Shown piece after piece: positions 41,019 to 46,080 of a DNA stretch of 46,080 nucleotides. The translations under genes were made by a program, and so were the position numbers. The notes under the pieces are model-generated. The model was given only the letters and a program-made list of their open reading frames with translations, had not been told where the DNA came from and did no database searches. Origin of the DNA: Bacteroidota bacterium (GTDB lineage: Bacteria; Bacteroidota; Bacteroidia; Flavobacteriales; Flavobacteriaceae); contig JAJYSY010000014.1 in the NCBI GenBank assembly GCA_021793375.1, positions 1 through 46,080 on the forward strand, read 5' to 3'. Every line of letters starts with the position of its first letter. Position 1 is the stretch's first letter.

Positions 41019-42611
41019 TTAATATCTTACTTTTTCTTTATCTATATCTTCTCGATTATAATGCCCGCCAAGGTAAGGACAATTTCTTAATGCCGCAACT
41101 CCTTCAAAAGGAACTTTTTCTTTGTGATATCCATAAGCGGCAGCTAAATTTTTAGTAAAATCTTGATCGCTTAAGTTAATATCTACATCTTCCATCATAA
41201 TTTCACAAGGATGTTCATATCCGCAAGCATGAGTTATTTCAAGCAATTCTTTTCTGAAATTTTTAAAATAAAAACTATTTCTCACAGATTTATCTTGAAT
41301 ATTAATTCCTCTTTCCAACCATTTGTTGTTAGTGGCAATCCCTGTAGGACAAGTATTGTCGTGACATTTTTGTGCTTGAATACAACCAATACTCATCATT
41401 GCTTCTCGGGCAACATTTATACAATCTGCTCCCATAGCAAAAGCCATAGCTGCCGAAGCAGGCAATCCTAATTTTCCGCTTCCGATAAATAAAATTCTAT
41501 CGGTTAATTCTTCATATTTAAACACTTGATAAATTTCGCTAAAACCAAAAACCCAAGGTAAAGAAACGTGGTCTGCAAAACTTGGCGGAGCAGCTCCTGT
41601 TCCTCCTTCTCCCCCATCAATAGTGATAAAATCCGGTCCGCAATTTCTTTTTTTCATCAATTTTGCCAATTCTCTCCATTGTTTCTTTTTTCCTATTGCA
41701 GCTTTTATACCCACCGGCAATCCGGTTTCTTTAGCAATATCTTCCACAAAATCTATCAATCCGCTGACATCATCAAAAGCACGATGGTAAGGAGGAGAAA
41801 TTACATCTTTTCCTTTGGGAACCAATCTTATTCTTGAAATTTCATCATTGATTTTATTGGCGGGCAAAACTCCTCCTTTTCCGGGTTTTGCTCCTTGTGA
41901 AAGTTTGATTTCAATAGCTCTGATTTTCGGATTTTTTTTTACCAATTCCTTTAAAGCTTTCATAGAGAAATTTCCGGCTTCATCTCTGGTTCCAAAATAT
42001 CCTGTTCCGATTTGAAAAACGATATCTGCTCCTTTTTGATGATAAGGAGATAATCCTCCTTCTCCGGTGTTATGATAAGCATTTGCCAATTTTGCTCCAA
42101 TATTTAAAGAAGTAATCGCTCGCGCTGAAAGACTTCCAAAACTCATAGCAGAAACATTTATCACAGAAGCAGGACGATAAGGTTTTTTACGTTTATTATA
42201 TGCGCCCATCACTTTTGCACAAGGCACAAAATAAGGATCTTCAAAATTAGGATGATCTTCTGCTAATTTATAAGGAATCATCGCGTTGTTTACAAAAATA
42301 TATTGGCTGTCATGAATATTTCTATCCGTTCCAAATCCTTTATAATTATTGGCGTTTTTTGCTGAAGTGTAAATCCAAGTTCGCTCAATTCTGTTGAAAG
42401 GTAATTCCTCTCTGTTGTTGGCCACAATATATTGTCTTAATTCCGGACCTATGCGTTCTAAAATATATCTGAAATGTCCTACTAAAGGAAAATTATGTTT
42501 TATGGTGTGTTTTTTATTAAAAAATATATCCTTAATAACAATTGCCAATAAAATAAGTATTATCCAACTCCACCACGGTAAATTTCCTAAAAAAGCTAAT
42601 ATATTTTCCAT
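41019..42611 (-). CDS. FMN-binding glutamate synthase family protein (GltB2-type), membrane anchored
   Basis: A 530-residue protein with an N-terminal membrane helix (WWSWIILILLAIVIKDIFF) and a glutamate-synthase FMN-binding TIM barrel. Landmarks: SVINVSAMSFGSLSARAITSLNIGAKLA, HNTGEGGLSPYH, IEIKLSQGAKPGKGGVLP, ITIDGGEGGTGAAPPSFADHVSLPW and CHDNTCPTGIATNN (an iron-sulfur-type cysteine cluster region as in GltB). The glutaminase and GltD parts are absent, so it does not make glutamate alone. Its true reaction is unknown. It is followed by the one-TM gene at 13 bp. Confidence 0.92.
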   Translation of the reverse strand: MENILAFLGNLPWWSWIILILLAIVIKDIFFNKKHTIKHNFPLVGHFRYILERIGPELRQYIVANNREELPFNRIERTWIYTSAKNANNYKGFGTDRNIHDSQYIFVNNAMIPYKLAEDHPNFEDPYFVPCAKVMGAYNKRKKPYRPASVINVSAMSFGSLSARAITSLNIGAKLANAYHNTGEGGLSPYHQKGADIVFQIGTGYFGTRDEAGNFSMKALKELVKKNPKIRAIEIKLSQGAKPGKGGVLPANKINDEISRIRLVPKGKDVISPPYHRAFDDVSGLIDFVEDIAKETGLPVGIKAAIGKKKQWRELAKLMKKRNCGPDFITIDGGEGGTGAAPPSFADHVSLPWVFGFSEIYQVFKYEELTDRILFIGSGKLGLPASAAMAFAMGADCINVAREAMMSIGCIQAQKCHDNTCPTGIATNNKWLERGINIQDKSVRNSFYFKNFRKELLEITHACGYEHPCEIMMEDVDINLSDQDFTKNLAAAYGYHKEKVPFEGVAALRNCPYLGGHYNREDIDKEKVRY

Positions 42612-42762
42612 AATTCAAAATATTTCCAATTGATAAGCCTAATTTACCAAAAAAAGAAAAGAAGAGAATTATAGCTCGGGTTTATTTTATGAAATTAAAA
42701 TCATTCCAATTTAGTTAATAACTTCATTTTTGTTAACTTCACGATTTGAAAAAAGCTTAGAT

Positions 42763-45087
42763 TTGAGAGATTATTTATCAGAATTAAATGAAGCTCAACG
42801 CGCTCCGGTTGAGCAAAAAGATGGTCCGATGATTGTAATTGCAGGAGCCGGATCGGGAAAAACCCGTGTATTGACTTATCGTATTGCTCACCTGATGAAT
42901 CAGGGGGTGGATCCTTTTAATATTTTAGCTTTAACTTTTACCAACAAAGCTGCACGAGAAATGAAAGATAGAATTGCGAGTATTGTTGGACCAAGTGAAG
43001 CAAAAAATCTTTGGATGGGAACTTTTCACTCCGTTTTTGCCAGAATTTTACGTATGGAAGCTGATAAGTTAGGTTATCCCTCTAATTTCACTATTTATGA
43101 CACCCAAGATTCTCAACGATTGGTAAATGCCATCATCAAAGAAATGGGTTTGGATAAAGATGTCTATAAATACAAACAGGTTTTTTCCAGAATTTCTTCT
43201 TATAAAAACAGCTTAATTACCGTAAAAGCATATTTCCAAAATCAAGAATTGATGGAAGCTGATGCTATGGCAAAAAGACCAAGATTAGGAGAGATTTATA
43301 AAAACTATGTGGAGCGTTGTTTTAAAGCCGGCGCTATGGACTTTGATGATTTGTTACTGAAAACCAATGAATTATTAAATCGTTTTCCGGAGGTTTTAGC
43401 TAAATATCAAAAACGTTTTCAATATATTTTAGTAGATGAGTATCAAGACACCAACCACTCGCAATATCTTATTGTCAGAGCTTTGAGTGATCGTTTTCAA
43501 AACATTTGTGTTGTTGGTGATGATGCACAAAGTATTTACGCTTTCCGCGGAGCGAATATTGACAATATTTTCAACTTCCAAAGAGATTATGACAACGTAA
43601 AAACTTATCGTTTAGAACAGAATTATCGCTCTACCAACAATATTGTTCGCGCGGCAAACTCCGTTATCGAAAAAAATAAAACCAGATTAGAAAAAGAAGT
43701 TTGGACAGAAAACGATGATGGCGCCAAAATTGTGGTCAACAGATTATTAACCGATGGAGAAGAAGGAAGATTTGTGGCCAGTTCTATCTTGGAAAACAAG
43801 ATGAACAAGCAAATGAAAAATGGTGACTTCGCCGTTTTATACAGAACAAACGCCCAAAGTAGATCTATTGAAGATGCACTGCGAAAAAGAGATATCCCCT
43901 ATCGTATTTATGGAGGATTATCTTTTTATCAACGCAAAGAAATCAAAGATGTTTTAGGATATTTAAGACTGATTATCAATCCTAAAGATGAAGAAGCTTT
44001 AAAGCGAGTGATCAATTATCCGTCTCGTGGAATTGGACAAACCACTATGGACAGATTAACGCTGGCAGCAAATCATTATAATCGTTCGATTTTTGAAATC
44101 ATTGAAAATATTTCGCGTATAGATTTAAAAATCAATAAAGGAATTCGCACGCGGTTAACCAACTTCGCCAATATGATTAAAAGCTTTCAAATCAATGCAG
44201 AAAGAGAAAATGCTTTTACAATTGCTGAAATGGTGACCAAAAAAACAGGATTAATCCAAGAAATGAAAAAAGATGGAACTCCTGAAGGAATTATGCGTGT
44301 GGAAAACATTGAAGAATTGCTAAACGGAATTCGAGATTTTGTTGAAGGTCAAGAAGATGTAGCAGATTCTCGAGGTTCTCTTGCTGAATTTTTAGAAGAT
44401 GTAGCATTACTTACTGATTTGGATAAAGAAACTCCTGATGAAGATCGAGTTTCTCTGATGACTATTCACTTGGCAAAAGGTTTGGAGTTTCCTTATGTTT
44501 ATATTGTAGGAATGGAAGAAGATCTTTTCCCTTCTGCTATGAGTATGAATACCAGATCAGAATTGGAAGAAGAAAGACGTTTGTTTTATGTTGCCCTGAC
44601 CAGAGCAGAGAAAAAAGCTTTTTTAACTTATACAGAGTCCAGATACAGATGGGGAAAACTCATCGATGCGGAACCCAGCAGATTTATAGGAGAAATCGAC
44701 GAAGAATTTTTAGAATTTATGATTCCTGAAGATAGTTATAAATTCAAACCTTTATTAAACTCAGATATTTTTGGCGAGGTAGATAAAAGTAAATTAAGAC
44801 AACACAAACCCCAAAGAGGAACCCCTCCTCCTGCTCATAAACCCACAGAAGAACAGCTGAGAAAACTCAGAAGATTAAGACCTAAAAACAGTCCGAAAGC
44901 AACAAGGGATAAAAAACCCATCATTAATTTAGAAAGAGGACAAACTGTTGAACACAATCGCTTTGGAATCGGACAAGTAATTAATGTGGAAGGCGCCGGA
45001 CAAGACAAAAAAGCAGAAATAGATTTTGACAAAGGCGGAATAAAGAAAATTCTACTCCGTTTTGCAAAACTCAAAGTTTTAAATTAA
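42763..45087 (+). CDS. ATP-dependent 3'-5' DNA helicase, UvrD/PcrA family
   Basis: An SF1A helicase of 774 residues acting in repair and replication. Motifs: Q-motif LNEAQRAPV, Walker A GAGSGKT (28-34), LTFTNKAAREMKDRI, DEYQDTN, VGDDAQSIYAFRGA, LEQNYRST, GLEFPYVYIVGMEEDLFP and VALTRAEKKA. A PcrA-like C-terminal Tudor segment follows (LERGQTVEHNRFGIGQVINVEG), which in PcrA binds RNA polymerase. No ATG precedes the Q-motif. TTG at 42763 (encoding MRDYLSELNEAQR) gives the normal family N-terminus; TTG at 42730 is the alternative and overlaps a possible -7 element (CATTTTTG, 42725-42732). Confidence 0.94.
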   Translation: MRDYLSELNEAQRAPVEQKDGPMIVIAGAGSGKTRVLTYRIAHLMNQGVDPFNILALTFTNKAAREMKDRIASIVGPSEAKNLWMGTFHSVFARILRMEADKLGYPSNFTIYDTQDSQRLVNAIIKEMGLDKDVYKYKQVFSRISSYKNSLITVKAYFQNQELMEADAMAKRPRLGEIYKNYVERCFKAGAMDFDDLLLKTNELLNRFPEVLAKYQKRFQYILVDEYQDTNHSQYLIVRALSDRFQNICVVGDDAQSIYAFRGANIDNIFNFQRDYDNVKTYRLEQNYRSTNNIVRAANSVIEKNKTRLEKEVWTENDDGAKIVVNRLLTDGEEGRFVASSILENKMNKQMKNGDFAVLYRTNAQSRSIEDALRKRDIPYRIYGGLSFYQRKEIKDVLGYLRLIINPKDEEALKRVINYPSRGIGQTTMDRLTLAANHYNRSIFEIIENISRIDLKINKGIRTRLTNFANMIKSFQINAERENAFTIAEMVTKKTGLIQEMKKDGTPEGIMRVENIEELLNGIRDFVEGQEDVADSRGSLAEFLEDVALLTDLDKETPDEDRVSLMTIHLAKGLEFPYVYIVGMEEDLFPSAMSMNTRSELEEERRLFYVALTRAEKKAFLTYTESRYRWGKLIDAEPSRFIGEIDEEFLEFMIPEDSYKFKPLLNSDIFGEVDKSKLRQHKPQRGTPPPAHKPTEEQLRKLRRLRPKNSPKATRDKKPIINLERGQTVEHNRFGIGQVINVEGAGQDKKAEIDFDKGGIKKILLRFAKLKVLN

Positions 45088-45127
45088 ATAATATTATTTT
45101 TATACTCATTATTTTAACAAAACCACT

Positions 45128-45745
45128 ATGACTGAATTTATTAAACTTTATGAAGAAAACCCTTCAGAAAAACAAATTAAAAAAATCGCTGATGTATTAA
45201 GAAAAGGCGGTTTAGTAATTTATCCTACCGACACGGTTTATGGTTTATTTTGTGATATCAACCACCTTAGTGCATTAAAGAAAATAGCCCAAATCAAAGG
45301 AATAAAAAGATTAGAAAAAGCTCATCTTTCTTTTATGTGTCCGGATATGAGCGGACTTTCTGAATATGTGCAAATAAACAATACCAATTTTAAAATTTTA
45401 AAACAAAATTTACCCGGACCTTTTACTTTTATTATGCCGGGAAGCAATAGTTTACCCAATGTTTTTAAAAAGAAAAAAACAGTGGGAATAAGAATTCCTG
45501 ACAACAATATCTGCAATATGTTATTAGCAGAGTTGGGAAATCCTATTATCACAACTTCTATAAAAGATGATGATGAAATCATAGAATACACTACAGATCC
45601 GGAGTTAATTTTTGAAAAGTGGGGGAAAATCGTAGATGTGGTAATAGATGGAGGTTATGGTGGAAATATCGCTTCTACAGTTATCGATTTAACCGGAAAC
45701 AATCCGGAGGTATTAAGAGAAGGAAAAGGAGAATTAAAACTATAA
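45128..45745 (+). CDS. Sua5/YciO/YrdC family protein (threonylcarbamoyl-AMP synthase-like)
   Basis: A 205-residue YrdC-fold protein with the signature LRKGGLVIYPTDTVYGL near residue 30, KIAQIKGIKRLEKAHLSFMC, LPGPFTFIMPGS, KTVGIRIPDN, NPIITTSIK and STVIDLTGNNPEVLREGKG at the C-terminus. True TsaC/Sua5 have an SxxxSG-type end (NPIxSTSAN); here the region reads ITTSIK, as in YciO. It may therefore be the YciO paralogue rather than the t6A enzyme. It is 40 bp after the helicase gene and 14 bp before the DUF4159 gene. Confidence 0.87.
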   Translation: MTEFIKLYEENPSEKQIKKIADVLRKGGLVIYPTDTVYGLFCDINHLSALKKIAQIKGIKRLEKAHLSFMCPDMSGLSEYVQINNTNFKILKQNLPGPFTFIMPGSNSLPNVFKKKKTVGIRIPDNNICNMLLAELGNPIITTSIKDDDEIIEYTTDPELIFEKWGKIVDVVIDGGYGGNIASTVIDLTGNNPEVLREGKGELKL

Positions 45746-45759
45746 AAACATTTCATAAA

Positions 45760-46080
45760 ATGAGAAACCTTATCCTCTTTCTCTTTCTTATTGTTTTTAA
45801 TTTTACCCAAGCACAATCCATCGCGGTAGTAAAATACGGCGGTGGTGGTGATTGGTATGCAAATCCGACTTCTTTACCGAATTTAATCGCTTTTTGCAAT
45901 GAAAACTTAGGAACTAAAATCAATGAAAAACCGGAAACCGTGACTCCGGGAAGCACCGATATTTTTAGTTATCCTTTTTTGCATATGACCGGACATGGAA
46001 ATGTTGTTTTTGATAAAGAAGAAAGAGAAAACTTAAGAAATTATCTTTTAGGAGGTGGTTTTTTACATATTGATGATAAT
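45760..46080 (+). CDS. DUF4159 domain protein, N-terminal part (runs off the right edge)
   Basis: The ATG at 45760 opens a frame of 107 codons to the end of the window. A signal peptide (MRNLILFLFLIVFNFTQAQ) is followed by IAVVKYGGGGDWYANPTSLPNL, then YPFLHMTGHGNVVFDKEERENLRNYLLGGGFLHIDDN. The GGGDW, MTGHG and GGFLHIDD motifs are those of DUF4159, a class I glutamine-amidotransferase-like fold often found near MoxR/DUF58 genes. The function is unknown. Its start 14 bp after the preceding stop suggests cotranscription. Confidence 0.85.
   Translation, partial: MRNLILFLFLIVFNFTQAQSIAVVKYGGGGDWYANPTSLPNLIAFCNENLGTKINEKPETVTPGSTDIFSYPFLHMTGHGNVVFDKEERENLRNYLLGGGFLHIDDN

Noticed and set aside
1..46080. 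tRNA, rRNA, CRISPR, insertion sequence or phage features
   Set aside because: No cloverleaf-type sequence, regular spaced repeats, transposase or integrase motifs, or terminal inverted repeats were noticed on reading both strands.

Overview
The window looks like chromosomal DNA of a member of the Bacteroidota, most likely family Flavobacteriaceae. The DNA is strongly AT-rich. Upstream regions carry TAnnTTTG -7 elements and TTTG -33 elements instead of sigma70-type boxes. Genes mostly lack Shine-Dalgarno sequences. The content is also typical: several TonB-dependent receptors, a type IX secretion (T9SS) sorting domain, SPII lipoproteins with acidic residues after the cysteine, a fused E1 2-oxoacid dehydrogenase and YpdA. 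No rRNA, tRNA, CRISPR array, prophage or insertion sequence was seen, so this is a core-type region.

Layout. 1-6.8 kb (+): the tail of an unknown gene, rdgB, an M23 peptidase, a large CarboxypepD-type TonB receptor, rpe and ypdA. 6.9-12.6 kb (-): an OmpA-like lipoprotein, a lipocalin-like lipoprotein, fused E1alpha/beta, mazG and a MocR/GntR-aminotransferase regulator. 12.6-14.5 kb (+): a TonB receptor divergent from the MocR gene, with a direct repeat in the shared promoter region. 14.6-20 kb: a secreted PNGase F-like protein, a lysophospholipid acyltransferase, a rhomboid protease, a DUF4269 protein and an EamA transporter. 19.9-23.1 kb (-): a cobalamin riboswitch controlling a BtuB-like receptor and a surface beta-propeller lipoprotein resembling BtuG. 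23.1-27.3 kb (-): a lipoprotein and the 2-methylcitrate operon prpB-prpC-prpD. 27.5-28.4 kb (+): two tandem Met-codon leader ORFs, each followed by an intrinsic terminator, then a degenerate OsmC-like ORF without an ATG start. 28.4-31.4 kb (+): a BtuF/BtuC/BtuD (FecBCD)-type importer. 31.5-46 kb: SanA/ElyC, a secreted hypothetical, CvfB, a DsbD-like protein with a duplicated N-terminal domain, tilS, radC, mpl, an RluA-type pseudouridine synthase, a one-TM protein, an FMN-binding GltB2-type protein, a UvrD/PcrA helicase, a Sua5/YciO protein and the start of a DUF4159 protein.

How the parts fit. The BtuB receptor, the surface lipoprotein and possibly the ABC importer would form a corrinoid uptake route, with only the outer-membrane part visibly under riboswitch control. 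The Prp enzymes oxidise propionyl-CoA without B12. The most unusual part is 27.5-28.4 kb. Both leader ORFs have Met codons, then about 15-20 nt later a segment complementary to the 5' arm of the following terminator. That is the geometry of ribosome-mediated transcription attenuation by methionine, here in two copies in series. The gene they would control resembles OsmC proteins but has lost both redox cysteines.
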